Below, one piece after another: positions 1 to 8,155 of a stretch of 34,474 bases of DNA. Below the pieces are notes generated by a model that made no database searches, was not told where the DNA came from, and saw only the letters and a list, made by a program, of their open reading frames with translations. The stretch's first letter is position 1; each line of letters opens with the position of its first letter. Origin of the DNA: Streptomyces morookaense (lineage in GTDB: Bacteria > Actinomycetota > Actinomycetes > Streptomycetales > Streptomycetaceae); NCBI RefSeq assembly GCF_013030945.1, contig NZ_JABBXF010000098.1, forward strand, positions 1 through 34,474. Reading direction: 5' to 3'. Made by a program: the position numbers and the translations under genes.

Positions 1-45
1 CCTGTCAGGGCTTTCTTGCGTTTACCCCTCGTCTCTCGCCCTCTG

Positions 46-79
46 CCTTCGGGCCGCCCTTTCCAGGGCGGCCCGAAGG
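46..79. terminator. strong intrinsic terminator hairpin
   Basis: A perfect 15-base-pair stem (46-60 with 65-79) closes on a four-base TTCC loop. It lies 9 bases past the stop of the leftward membrane protein gene, so it most likely ends that transcript. It is symmetric and could also stop transcription entering from the left edge. There is no long T run, as is common for Streptomyces terminators. The 45 bases to its left hold no gene I can support. Confidence 0.8.
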
Positions 80-88
80 GGGGGAGTC

Positions 89-1126
89 TCAATCGTTGCC
101 GCCCACCCCCGCGGCGCGGGCGAGTTCGAGGTCGAGGGACTCGCGCCGGATGCGCTGATCCGTATAAAGCAACGCGGTCACCGCGGCCATAAAGGGCAGG
201 GCGATCATGGAAGCGATGACGGCACCGATACCGGTAATGATCATGGCTGACCAACTCGTCGTGTCCTGAGTCAAGATCGTCCGAATGACTTCACCCGGGA
301 TCTGCACCACCGACGAGAAAACGAATACCACGAAGCCGCTGACGAACATCACGCCGAAGATTCGTCCCGAAGAGCCCCGCACCAACTTCGCGGAGCGCCG
401 CATGGAATCGATTACGCCCTGCCTTTCCAGCATCAGTGCGGGTGCCGCAAGGCTGTAACGAGTCCAGAGGATGATGGCCAGCACGGCCCCGACCAGAATG
501 CCGAGGAACATGAACGGGACCCCGGCGGATTCCGTACCGGCCACGGCGATGATCAGACCCGGCAGCAGGCAGGCCAGGAAGACCCCGGTGATGAGGAGCG
601 GTACGAGGACGAGGAGCCCGGCCATGCCGGCCAGCCTCGGTCGGGCCTCCTGCCAGGCCTCGCGCGCCGTCATCGGGCGACCCAGGATCGCGCGGCTGAC
701 CACGGCTGTGAACATCGCAGTCGCCACGATCGAGCCCGCCAGGCCTATGAGGCCGGTCACCGCCAGGCCGCCGAAGGTGCCGGCCAGGGCGTTGAGCAGT
801 TTCTGTACGCTGACCGTCTCGCCCTGCTCCTGCAGGGACTGCAGGTCCTGCAGCTTGCCGAGCCACGGCCGGGTGACCGCCGTCTCCACGAGCTGAGTGC
901 CGGCCGCCACGGCCAGCGAGACCCCGGCGAGGGTGCGCCAGTACCGGCGCATCGTGGCGAAAGCTCCCTCCAGGAGCTCACCCAGCGAGAGCGGGCGCAG
1001 CGGGATCACGCCCGGCTTCGGGGCCTGCGGGACCGGTGGCACCCAGCCGCCGCCTCCCCAGCCGTTTCCGCCCCAGCCCTGCTGGCCTCCCCATCCCTGG
1101 GGACCGCCCGGCGGAGAGTTGTTCAT
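89..1126 (-). CDS. multi-pass membrane protein with Gly/Pro/Trp-rich N-terminus (DUF7847-like)
   Basis: The protein has 345 residues. The first ~40 are a low-complexity cytoplasmic stretch rich in Gly, Trp, Pro and Gln. A conserved-looking block beginning RPLSLGELLEGAF (about residue 44) then opens a region with about six hydrophobic segments. This layout fits the actinobacterial family often labelled 'glycerophosphoryl diester phosphodiesterase membrane domain' (DUF7847). No phosphodiesterase catalytic domain is present, so an enzymatic name would mislead. The ATG at 1126 has a GGAG about 9 bases upstream on the minus strand. The gene is divergent from mtnA, with 172 bases between the two starts, and is followed by a strong hairpin. 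Function is unknown; a role in membrane organisation is only a guess. Confidence 0.75.
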   Translation of the reverse strand: MNNSPPGGPQGWGGQQGWGGNGWGGGGWVPPVPQAPKPGVIPLRPLSLGELLEGAFATMRRYWRTLAGVSLAVAAGTQLVETAVTRPWLGKLQDLQSLQEQGETVSVQKLLNALAGTFGGLAVTGLIGLAGSIVATAMFTAVVSRAILGRPMTAREAWQEARPRLAGMAGLLVLVPLLITGVFLACLLPGLIIAVAGTESAGVPFMFLGILVGAVLAIILWTRYSLAAPALMLERQGVIDSMRRSAKLVRGSSGRIFGVMFVSGFVVFVFSSVVQIPGEVIRTILTQDTTSWSAMIITGIGAVIASMIALPFMAAVTALLYTDQRIRRESLDLELARAAGVGGND

Positions 1127-1298
1127 CGTCTGTTGCTCCTTTTCACCGCCCGTACCGGTTGCCGGGTGCGGCCGCAGGTACGGGCCATTGCCCGGTCAGC
1201 CATCGTGTCACGGCGCTCGAAGCACGGGCCGGGCTCGTAAGAGGGAGAGACGACAGGGAGGCCTTCAATAGTTGGTGTGTGCGGGGCAGACTGGACGA

Positions 1299-2483
1299 AT
1301 GGCTGATCAGTACGCGGCATCCGCGGCTTCTGCTGTTCCGGGCGGTCCTCGGTCTCCCGGCGTCCCCGACCTCGTACCAGCGCTGCGCTGGGAGGAGCGG
1401 CCCGAGGGGCCGGTGGTCGTGCTGCTCGACCAACGGAGGCTGCCGGCCGAGGAGGTGGAGCTGGTCTGCACGGACGTCCCTGCGCTGGTGGAGGCCATAC
1501 ACGTGCTCGCCGTGCGCGGTGCGCCCCTGCTGGGGATCGCAGGCGCGTACGGCCTGGCCCTGGCGGCGGTGCGCGGCTTCGATGTGGAGGAGTCCGCCCA
1601 GATGCTCGCGCACGCCCGTCCCACGGCGGTGAATCTGGGGTACGGGGTGCGGCGTGCCCTGGCGGCCCACCGCAACGCGCTCCGGGGCGGCGCCGATGCC
1701 GGTGCGGCCGGTGCGGCTGCCCTCGCGGAGGCCCGGGCGCTGCACCGTGAGGACGCGGAGGCGAGTGCGCGCATGGCGGCGCACGGGCTGGCGCTGCTGG
1801 AGGAGTTGCTGCCGGGTGGCGGCTACCGGATCCTGACGCACTGCAATACGGGCGCGCTGGTCTCGGGCGGCGAGGGCACGGCGATGGCGGTGGCCGGTGC
1901 GGCGCACCGGGCGGGCGAGCTGCGGCGGCTGTGGGTGGACGAGACGCGGCCGTTGCTGCAGGGTGCGCGGCTGACCGCGTACGAGGCCGCGCGCGCCGGC
2001 ATGGCGTACACGCTGCTGACGGACAACGCTGCGGGGTCGCTGTTCGCGGCGGGTGAGGTGGACGCCGTTCTGATCGGTGCGGACCGGATAGCCGCGGACG
2101 GGTCGGTGGCCAACAAGGTGGGGAGCTACCCGCTGGCGGTGCTCGCCCGCTACCACCATGTGCCGTTCGTGGTCGTGGCGCCGACCACCACCGTGGACCT
2201 CGGGACGGCCGAGGGCGCTGCCATCGAGGTGGAGCAGCGGCCGGGTCATGAGGTGACGGAACTGGCCGCGCCGTCGGTGCCCGGGGCGGGTACGGCGGCG
2301 GGGTCGGGGGTGCCGGTGGCGCCGCTGGGGACGCAGGCCTACAACCCTGCGTTCGATATCACACCGCCCGAGTTGGTGACCGCGATTATCACGGAAAACG
2401 GGGTTGTTTCGCCCGTGACGGAGGGCGGTCTGGCGGAGCTGTGTGCCAGGTCACGATCGGGTAATGGGATGATGTCGATATGA
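1299..2483 (+). CDS. mtnA: S-methyl-5-thioribose-1-phosphate isomerase (methionine salvage)
   Basis: This enzyme converts 5-methylthioribose-1-phosphate to methylthioribulose-1-phosphate in the cytosol. The 394-residue product shows the eIF2B-like family marks: VRGAPLLGIAGAYG, LTHCNTGALVSGGEG with the likely catalytic Cys182, the IGADRIAADG loop with Asp262, NKVGSYPLAVLA, and a C-terminal NPAFDITPPELV block. Cys and Asp are 80 residues apart, as in Bacillus MtnA (Cys160/Asp240). I chose ATG 1299 (MADQYA) because it opens a family-like N-terminus. TTG 1272 and GTG 1275 lie in the same frame and sit 10-13 bases behind an AGGGAGG at 1255-1261, so a start nine residues longer is possible. The stop overlaps the mtrA start in an ATGA, which indicates translational coupling. 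Residues 320-335 are a Gly/Ala-rich insert of no evident function. Confidence 0.93.
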   Translation: MADQYAASAASAVPGGPRSPGVPDLVPALRWEERPEGPVVVLLDQRRLPAEEVELVCTDVPALVEAIHVLAVRGAPLLGIAGAYGLALAAVRGFDVEESAQMLAHARPTAVNLGYGVRRALAAHRNALRGGADAGAAGAAALAEARALHREDAEASARMAAHGLALLEELLPGGGYRILTHCNTGALVSGGEGTAMAVAGAAHRAGELRRLWVDETRPLLQGARLTAYEAARAGMAYTLLTDNAAGSLFAAGEVDAVLIGADRIAADGSVANKVGSYPLAVLARYHHVPFVVVAPTTTVDLGTAEGAAIEVEQRPGHEVTELAAPSVPGAGTAAGSGVPVAPLGTQAYNPAFDITPPELVTAIITENGVVSPVTEGGLAELCARSRSGNGMMSI

Positions 2484-3157
2484 AGGGACGCGTCCTTGTC
2501 GTCGACGACGACACCGCACTGGCCGAGATGCTCGGAATCGTTCTCCGTGGCGAGGGTTTCGAGCCGTCGTTTGTGGCCGACGGTGACAAGGCACTTGCTG
2601 CATTTCGCGAGGCCAAACCGGATCTTGTATTGCTCGATCTGATGCTGCCCGGCCGGGACGGCATTGAGGTGTGCAGGCTGATCCGGGCCGAGTCCGGAGT
2701 GCCGATCGTGATGCTGACGGCGAAGAGCGACACGGTCGATGTGGTGGTCGGGCTGGAGTCCGGCGCCGACGACTACATCGTCAAGCCGTTCAAGCCCAAG
2801 GAGCTGGTGGCCCGGATCCGTGCGCGGCTGCGCAGGTCCGAGGAGCCGGCGCCGGAGCAGCTGACGATCGGCGACCTGGTCATCGACGTCGCCGGGCACT
2901 CGGTCAAGCGCGACGGGCAGTCCATCGCGCTGACGCCGCTGGAGTTCGACCTGCTCGTCGCCCTGGCCCGCAAGCCCTGGCAGGTGTTCACCCGTGAGGT
3001 GCTGCTGGAGCAGGTGTGGGGTTACCGGCACGCGGCGGACACGCGGCTGGTCAACGTGCATGTGCAGCGGCTGCGCTCCAAGGTCGAGCGCGACCCCGAG
3101 CGTCCCGAGATCGTGGTGACCGTGCGCGGCGTGGGCTACAAGGCCGGGCCGAGCTGA
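2480..3157 (+). CDS. mtrA: response regulator MtrA (OmpR/PhoB family)
   Basis: The 225-residue DNA-binding response regulator has a receiver domain (about 1-118) with the acidic pocket Asp10/Asp11, phospho-acceptor Asp53 in LLDLMLPGRDG, Thr80 and Lys102. A winged-helix OmpR-type output domain (about 128-224) ends in RLRSKVERDP and VRGVGYKAG. In actinobacteria MtrA is phosphorylated by MtrB and controls cell-wall, division and development genes; in Streptomyces it also affects antibiotic production. ATG 2480 overlaps the mtnA stop by four bases and lacks a separate spacer, so translation is probably coupled. Any dedicated promoter would have to lie inside mtnA. mtrB begins two bases after the stop. 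Length and motifs agree closely with the orthologues. Confidence 0.97.
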   Translation: MKGRVLVVDDDTALAEMLGIVLRGEGFEPSFVADGDKALAAFREAKPDLVLLDLMLPGRDGIEVCRLIRAESGVPIVMLTAKSDTVDVVVGLESGADDYIVKPFKPKELVARIRARLRRSEEPAPEQLTIGDLVIDVAGHSVKRDGQSIALTPLEFDLLVALARKPWQVFTREVLLEQVWGYRHAADTRLVNVHVQRLRSKVERDPERPEIVVTVRGVGYKAGPS

Positions 3158-3159
3158 GC

Positions 3160-5184
3160 ATGACGGGAAACGGTGCCGCCCCGGAGCGGGGCGTGGGGCG
3201 GCCCGCCGGTTCGACGGGCGGCATATCTCTTCTCCGCCGCCTGTGGCGTGCCGGGCAGATGCTGCCCGACGGTGCCGCGGCCGGGTCGATGCATCCGGTG
3301 CTGCGGCTGTACGTGCGGTGGGTGCGGCGTCCGCTGCTGCCGGCGATGCGGCTGTGGCGGCGGAACATCCAGTTGCGGGTGGTCGCCACCACGCTGCTGA
3401 TGTCGCTCGGTGTGGTGCTGCTGCTCGGTGTGGTCGTGATCGGCCAGGTCCGCAACGGTCTGCTGGACGCCAAGCGGCATGCCTCGCAGAGCCAGGCCGC
3501 GGGCGGTTTCAAGGCGGCGCAGGAGGCTGCGGGGACTGCGGCCGATGTCCGGGGCCAGGACGGCGGGCAGCAGTCCGGCGGCCGTGGCACCCCGGATCCG
3601 GGTGCGTGGCTGACGCAGCTGGTGCAGCAGCTCGCCAGTGGCGGGCAGGGCGTCTACTACGTCGTGGCGCTGAGCGCGGGTGACGGCGATCCGATGACGA
3701 CGGGTTCGTTCATCGGGCGCGGGCCGCGGGCCTCGGGCGACATCGATCCCGAGCACAGTGTGCCCGTCGACCTGCGCAGGCAGCTGGACACCAAGACGGG
3801 CACGTTCGAGAAGCCCGGGTCGATCAAGCGCAGTGCCTCGGACGAGGGGCAGCCGGCGCTGGTGGTCGGCAAGCGGATGTACGACATCAACGGCAAGGCC
3901 TACCAGCTGTACTACCTCTTCCCGTTCACTCAGGAGGAGAAGTCGCTGACCCTGGTGAAGACGACGCTGGCGACGGCCGGGGTGTTCGTCGTCGTCCTGC
4001 TGGGGGCCATTGCCTGGCTGGTCGTGCGGCAGATCGTGACGCCGGTGCGGATGGCCGCCGGGATCTCGGAGCGGCTCGCGGCCGGTGTGCTGCATGAGCG
4101 GATGAAGGTCACCGGTGAAGACGACATCGCTCGTCTGGGTGAAGCCTTCAACAAGATGGCACAGAACCTCCAGGTCAAGATCCAGCAGTTGGAGGAGCTG
4201 TCGCGGATGCAGCGGCGGTTCGTCTCCGACGTGTCGCACGAGCTGCGGACGCCGCTGACGACCGTGCGGATGGCGGCGGACGTCATCCATGAGGCGCGCG
4301 AGGACTTCGATCCGGTGACCGCGCGCTCGGCCGAGTTGCTGTTCGGTCAGCTGGACCGGTTCGAGTCGCTGCTGGCCGACCTGTTGGAGATCAGCCGGTT
4401 CGACGCGGGGGCTGCGGCGCTGGAGGCCGAGCCGATCGATCTGCGCGATGTGGTCGGCCGTGTGGTGGAGGGCGCGCTGCCGTTGGCGGACCGCAAGGGC
4501 ACGCGGATCCTCGTGCGCGGTGCCGAGCAGCCGGTCATCGCCGAGGCGGATGCGCGGCGCCTGGAGCGGGTGCTGCGGAACCTGGTGGTCAACGCGGTGG
4601 AGCACGGCGAGGGCCGGGACGTGGTCGTCCGGCTGGCAGTGGCCGGCGGCGCGGTCGCGGTCGCGGTGCGCGACTACGGCGTGGGCCTCAAGCCCGGTGA
4701 GGCGGCGCGGGTGTTCAACCGTTTCTGGCGGGCCGATCCGGCCCGTGCGCGGACGACCGGCGGTACCGGCCTGGGGCTGTCGATCGCGGTGGAGGACGCG
4801 CGGCTGCACGGCGGCTGGCTGCAGGCGTGGGGCGAGCCGGGAGGCGGTTCGCAGTTCCGGCTGACGCTGCCGCGGACGACCGGTGACACGCTGCGCGGTT
4901 CGCCGATCCCGCTGGAGCCGGAGGACTCGCGGCGCAACCGTGGGCTGAACGAGGCCGGGGCACTGCCGGCTGCCGTGGGCCGGGGCACGCCCCCGCTGCC
5001 GGCTTCCGTGCCGGCGCAGGCGAGGAACGCCCGGCCCTCCGCCGACCCGACCGCGCTGCCGGGCAACGGCGCGCGGGTGGTCGCGCGGCAGAGCGGTGCA
5101 CCGGACGGCACGAACGGACGGCCGGTGGGCGGCGGGAACGGCAACGGCATCGGCAGTGGAGGCGACCATGACGCTCGGGACTGA
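3160..5184 (+). CDS. mtrB: sensor histidine kinase MtrB
   Basis: The 674-residue membrane kinase pairs with MtrA. Its order is: a cytoplasmic N-terminus, TM1 (about 71-95), an extracellular sensor region, TM2 (about 269-291), HAMP, a dimerisation/phospho-acceptor helix with His360 in SDVSHELRTPL, and a HATPase domain. The ATPase domain carries the N box (Asn478 in NLVVNAVEHG), the G1 box DYGVGL (Asp505) and GTGLGL (from 535). A Pro/Gly/Arg-rich, probably disordered tail of roughly 90 residues follows the catalytic core. I start it at ATG 3160, two bases after the mtrA stop; the longer open frame upstream only overlaps mtrA. Its 3' end overlaps lpqB by 17 bases. In mycobacteria LpqB binds the MtrB sensor region and modulates its activity, which suits this gene order. 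Confidence 0.96.
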   Translation: MTGNGAAPERGVGRPAGSTGGISLLRRLWRAGQMLPDGAAAGSMHPVLRLYVRWVRRPLLPAMRLWRRNIQLRVVATTLLMSLGVVLLLGVVVIGQVRNGLLDAKRHASQSQAAGGFKAAQEAAGTAADVRGQDGGQQSGGRGTPDPGAWLTQLVQQLASGGQGVYYVVALSAGDGDPMTTGSFIGRGPRASGDIDPEHSVPVDLRRQLDTKTGTFEKPGSIKRSASDEGQPALVVGKRMYDINGKAYQLYYLFPFTQEEKSLTLVKTTLATAGVFVVVLLGAIAWLVVRQIVTPVRMAAGISERLAAGVLHERMKVTGEDDIARLGEAFNKMAQNLQVKIQQLEELSRMQRRFVSDVSHELRTPLTTVRMAADVIHEAREDFDPVTARSAELLFGQLDRFESLLADLLEISRFDAGAAALEAEPIDLRDVVGRVVEGALPLADRKGTRILVRGAEQPVIAEADARRLERVLRNLVVNAVEHGEGRDVVVRLAVAGGAVAVAVRDYGVGLKPGEAARVFNRFWRADPARARTTGGTGLGLSIAVEDARLHGGWLQAWGEPGGGSQFRLTLPRTTGDTLRGSPIPLEPEDSRRNRGLNEAGALPAAVGRGTPPLPASVPAQARNARPSADPTALPGNGARVVARQSGAPDGTNGRPVGGGNGNGIGSGGDHDARD

Positions 5185-7033
5185 GAGCGTCGGCGGTCGT
5201 CTCCGCAGAGGACGCACGCGTCGGGGCGCGCGCTCGCTGACGGGTGTGTTCGCCGTGGCCACCAGTGGACTGCTGCTGGCCGGCTGTGCGTCGATGCCTG
5301 ACAGCGGGGACGTGCTGTCGGTCGACGCCTCGCAGCGTGCGGATGCGGATTCCCAGGTGCGTGTCTATGGTGTGCCGCCGCGCAAGAACGAGCAGCCGCA
5401 GGAACTTGTGGCGGGCTTCCTGGAAGCCACCACGAGTGACGAGGCGGACTACGCGACAGCGCGCATGTACTTGGCGAAGAGTGTGAAGCGTCAGTGGGAC
5501 CCGTCGTCGTCGCTCACCGTGCTGTCGTCGGTGCCGCAGGTGCGGGTGGAGCGCAGCGGAGGGGACCGCGAGCAGACGGTCACCATCACGCTGACCGGCA
5601 AGCAGGTCGCCAAGGTGGACGCCCGGCATGCCTACAAGCCGGACGAGAGCGACTACCAGGCGCAGATGCACATGACGCGGGAGGACGGCGAGTGGCGCAT
5701 CGACGCCCCGCCGGACGGGCTCGTGCTCGGCATCTCCGACTTTCAGCGCATCTACCGCTCTGCCAACAAGTACTACTTCGCCGAGACGGGCCCGGGCGGC
5801 AGCAGTCCGGGCCGCGGCCGGGACGTGCTCGTCGCGGACCCGGTGTATCTGCGCAAGCGGATAGACCCGGTCACGTCCTCGGTGAAGGCTCTGCTGGACG
5901 GTCCGACGACCTGGCTGGACCCGGTGGCGGGTACGGCCTTCCCGACCGGTACCCGCCTGCTGGACGACCGGCTCTCGCTGGACGACTCCAACGCGCTGAA
6001 GGTGCGGCTGAGCGATCAGGCGGCGGGCACCGGCCAGGACCAGTGCCTGCGGATGGCTGCTCAGGTGTTCTACACCGCGCAGGAGTCGGCCAAGGTCACC
6101 GATGTGACGCTGGAGCGCAAGGACGGGTCGCGGCTGTGCGTGCTCGGGCGCGACCAGGCCAAGTGGTACGCGCCGGACCAGACGGCCGGGCAGGCCGACC
6201 GGCAGTTCTTCGTCGACGCCCAGCACCGCCTGGTGAGCCTGGCCGACGGGGACGAGGAGCCGCGCCGGGTGCCGGGGCCGTTCGGCGCGGACGGTGCGGT
6301 GCCGCTGCGCTCGGTGGCCGTCGACCGGTCCGAGCGCCGGGCCGCGGGCGTCGCCGCGAGCGGGCAGGCGCTGTACGTCGCCGCGCTGCAGTCCGGCGTT
6401 CCGCTGGGTGACGTCCGGGTGACCGCACGCGGGAGCGGTCCGAAGGCGGGCCTGACCGCGCCCAGCTGGGACGGGCTGGGCGATCTGTGGGTCGCCGACC
6501 AGGACCAGGAGCATCCGCGGCTGCTGCGCCTGCAGGGCGGTACGGGCACGCCGGAGGAGGTGCAGGTGCCCGCGCTGGACGGCGGGCGGATCACCGGCGT
6601 GCGGGTTGCGGCCGACGGGGTTCGTATCGCGCTGTTGGTGACGAAGGGCGACCATACGTCCTTGAAGCTCGGCCGGGTCGAGCGCGGGACCAGCACCGGG
6701 AAGCCGGCGTTGTCCGTGCAGGAGCTGCGCTCGGTGGCACCGCGGCTGGAGAACGTCGACGCCGTCTCCTGGGCCGGCGCCAGCCGGCTGCTGGTCGCCG
6801 GGAGCGAGCAGGGCGGCCTGCAGCAGTTGCAGTACATCGAGACCGACGGTTCGCTGTCGAACACGGCCGCCCTGCCGGGGATCACGGGCGTGCGCGCCAT
6901 TGCGGCCCCCGAGAGCACGGGCAAGTCCCAGGCGCTGGTCGCCGAGGGCGACGGCGGCATCGTCCGGCTGCTGCCGGACGCCAACTGGAAGCTGGTGGCC
7001 AAGGAGGGGACGGCGCCGGTCTACCCGGGGTAG
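5168..7033 (+). CDS. lpqB: lipoprotein LpqB, accessory to MtrAB
   Basis: The 621-residue exported lipoprotein has an Arg-rich n-region, a hydrophobic core and the lipobox LLLAGC with lipidated Cys40. A GerMN-type domain (roughly 200-330) and a C-terminal beta-propeller-like LpqB domain (roughly 340-600) follow. The protein should sit on the outer face of the membrane, where mycobacterial LpqB contacts MtrB. ATG 5168 has a GGAGG at 5158-5162 at good spacing and places the signal peptide correctly. An in-frame opening further upstream lies inside mtrB and is not needed. The 17-base overlap with mtrB indicates coupled expression. Confidence 0.95.
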   Translation: MTLGTESVGGRLRRGRTRRGARSLTGVFAVATSGLLLAGCASMPDSGDVLSVDASQRADADSQVRVYGVPPRKNEQPQELVAGFLEATTSDEADYATARMYLAKSVKRQWDPSSSLTVLSSVPQVRVERSGGDREQTVTITLTGKQVAKVDARHAYKPDESDYQAQMHMTREDGEWRIDAPPDGLVLGISDFQRIYRSANKYYFAETGPGGSSPGRGRDVLVADPVYLRKRIDPVTSSVKALLDGPTTWLDPVAGTAFPTGTRLLDDRLSLDDSNALKVRLSDQAAGTGQDQCLRMAAQVFYTAQESAKVTDVTLERKDGSRLCVLGRDQAKWYAPDQTAGQADRQFFVDAQHRLVSLADGDEEPRRVPGPFGADGAVPLRSVAVDRSERRAAGVAASGQALYVAALQSGVPLGDVRVTARGSGPKAGLTAPSWDGLGDLWVADQDQEHPRLLRLQGGTGTPEEVQVPALDGGRITGVRVAADGVRIALLVTKGDHTSLKLGRVERGTSTGKPALSVQELRSVAPRLENVDAVSWAGASRLLVAGSEQGGLQQLQYIETDGSLSNTAALPGITGVRAIAAPESTGKSQALVAEGDGGIVRLLPDANWKLVAKEGTAPVYPG

Positions 7034-7099
7034 CCGGGTACATGCCAGGAGTTTTCCACAGGGGTGGCGGCCGGCATTCCGCGGCGGGACAGTGGTGCC

Positions 7100-7825
7100 G
7101 TGCGGGGGTGGTGGCAGGAGATCGCGGGGCTGGTGCTGCCGTCTCCGTGTGCAGGGTGCGGTCTCGGGCGGGCTGTGCTGTGCGAGGAGTGCCGGGCGCG
7201 GCTGTGCGGGCGGCGTCCCCGGGAGGTACGGCCGGATCCGGTGCCGCCCGGGCTGCCGCCGGTCTTCGCGGCGGCGCCGTATGCGGCGGGGGTGCGCTCC
7301 GTGCTGCTCGCGCACAAGGAGCGGGGTGCGCTGGCTCTGGCGGAGCCGCTGGGTGCCGCCCTGGCGGCCGCGGTGCGGGCCACGGGTGCAGGTGGAGGGG
7401 GAGGGGGCGGGCGGGGCGGGAGGGGCCCATTGCTCCTCGTACCGGTGCCCTCTGCCCGGCAGGCGGTGGCGGGACGCGGGCATGACGCCTGCCGGCGTAT
7501 CGCGCTGGCCGCGGCCCGGGCCCTGCGGGGTGTCGGCGTCCCGGCCCGGACGGCCCCCGTGCTGCGGTTGCGCCGTCCGGTGGCCGACCAGGCGGAACTG
7601 GACGCCCACGACCGGTGGGCGAACGTGGCGGGGGCCATGGGGACCGTGCGCGCGGTGGGGCGCGTGTGGCGTGATGGTGGCCCGGTGGTGCTGGTGGACG
7701 ACCTGATGACGACCGGGGCCTCGCTGGCCGAGGCGGCCCGTGCCGTCGGCGTCTCGGGCGGGCGGGCCGTGGCCGCCGCGGTGGTCGCCGCGGCACCGCG
7801 CGCTTTCGAAAGCAACCGGAACTGA
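7100..7825 (+). CDS. comF: ComF-family amidophosphoribosyltransferase-like protein
   Basis: The 241-residue cytosolic protein has an N-terminal zinc ribbon with paired cysteines (Cys17/Cys20 in CAGC, Cys28/Cys31 in CEEC) and a type-I phosphoribosyltransferase fold. The PRPP-binding signature is VVLVDDLMTTGAS, with Asp200/Asp201. The PSARQAVAGRGHD segment corresponds to the family's basic loop. In naturally competent bacteria ComF acts in DNA uptake; its role in Streptomyces is unproven. A Gly-only run near residue 94 is an expanded linker. I chose GTG 7100 because it gives the short N-terminus usual for the family (RGWWQEI just before LVLPSPC). GTG 7064 is in frame and has an AGGAG at 7047-7051, 12 bases upstream, so a product 12 residues longer is possible. 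It lies close behind lpqB and probably belongs to the same transcript. Confidence 0.85.
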   Translation: MRGWWQEIAGLVLPSPCAGCGLGRAVLCEECRARLCGRRPREVRPDPVPPGLPPVFAAAPYAAGVRSVLLAHKERGALALAEPLGAALAAAVRATGAGGGGGGGRGGRGPLLLVPVPSARQAVAGRGHDACRRIALAAARALRGVGVPARTAPVLRLRRPVADQAELDAHDRWANVAGAMGTVRAVGRVWRDGGPVVLVDDLMTTGASLAEAARAVGVSGGRAVAAAVVAAAPRAFESNRN

Positions 7826-8155
7826 CACCGAACGAGCGGCGTTCCTGAGGGAAACGGCAGGAAAACACCTGAATGGAGGTACGTCGCGGTAGGGGGTACC
7901 GACAGGCTTCCGAGCGAGATATGTTCGGTTGTGAGGAATGGCAGAAGCTATGCCTCATATCTCCGAATGGCGCACTTCATGTGCCGTGGTCGAAGCTGGG
8001 AAAGAAGCTTCGGCCCGGTGGGGTGTCGATCTTGCCGGTGGGGGAGGAGGAGGTGAAAACCGCCTAGTCGGTGGCTCCGGGCCGGCCCCGGGGTCTGATG
8101 CAAGAGGGATGCGCTCCGCAACCTTCGGCGGAGCGATCCGGGAACGGAGTTCTGC
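7826..8155 (+). other. comF-hpf spacer: leader/promoter region with doubtful small ORF
   Basis: These 330 bases separate comF from hpf. An open frame of 64 codons (7873-8067) exists, but its third codon positions are clearly less GC-rich than those of real genes nearby and I recognise no family, so I do not call it a gene. GGGTAC at 7894-7899 matches the -10 element of SigB-type stress promoters in Streptomyces, but no properly spaced GNNT -35 is present. Just before hpf is a hairpin (8112-8135). The stretch is less GC-rich than its surroundings around 7915-7980, which fits a regulatory region giving hpf its own promoter. Confidence 0.4.
8112..8135 (+). promoter_or_regulatory. hairpin in the hpf leader
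   Basis: An eight-base perfect inverted repeat (CGCTCCGC at 8112-8119 with GCGGAGCG at 8128-8135) encloses an eight-base loop. It ends 20 bases before the hpf GTG, just upstream of the GGAG that serves as ribosome binding site. In RNA it would place a stable stem next to the ribosome landing site. It could protect or modulate the hpf message; that is inference. Confidence 0.45.

Noticed and set aside
1..45. Possible gene end or RNA at the left edge
   Set aside because: Only 45 bases are available and they show no recognisable coding or RNA structure.
7052..7060. TTTTCCACA resembling a DnaA box (TTGTCCACA)
   Set aside because: It is a single near-match with no cluster of boxes, AT-rich unwinding region or dnaA/dnaN genes, so no origin is supported.
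4715..7828. 1037-codon minus-strand frame opposite mtrB, lpqB and comF
   Set aside because: It crosses three well supported plus-strand genes and gives an Arg/His/Gln-rich sequence without motifs.
7873..8067. 64-codon open frame between comF and hpf
   Set aside because: Third codon positions are much less GC-rich than in neighbouring genes, no family is recognised, and the frame overlaps the probable hpf control region.
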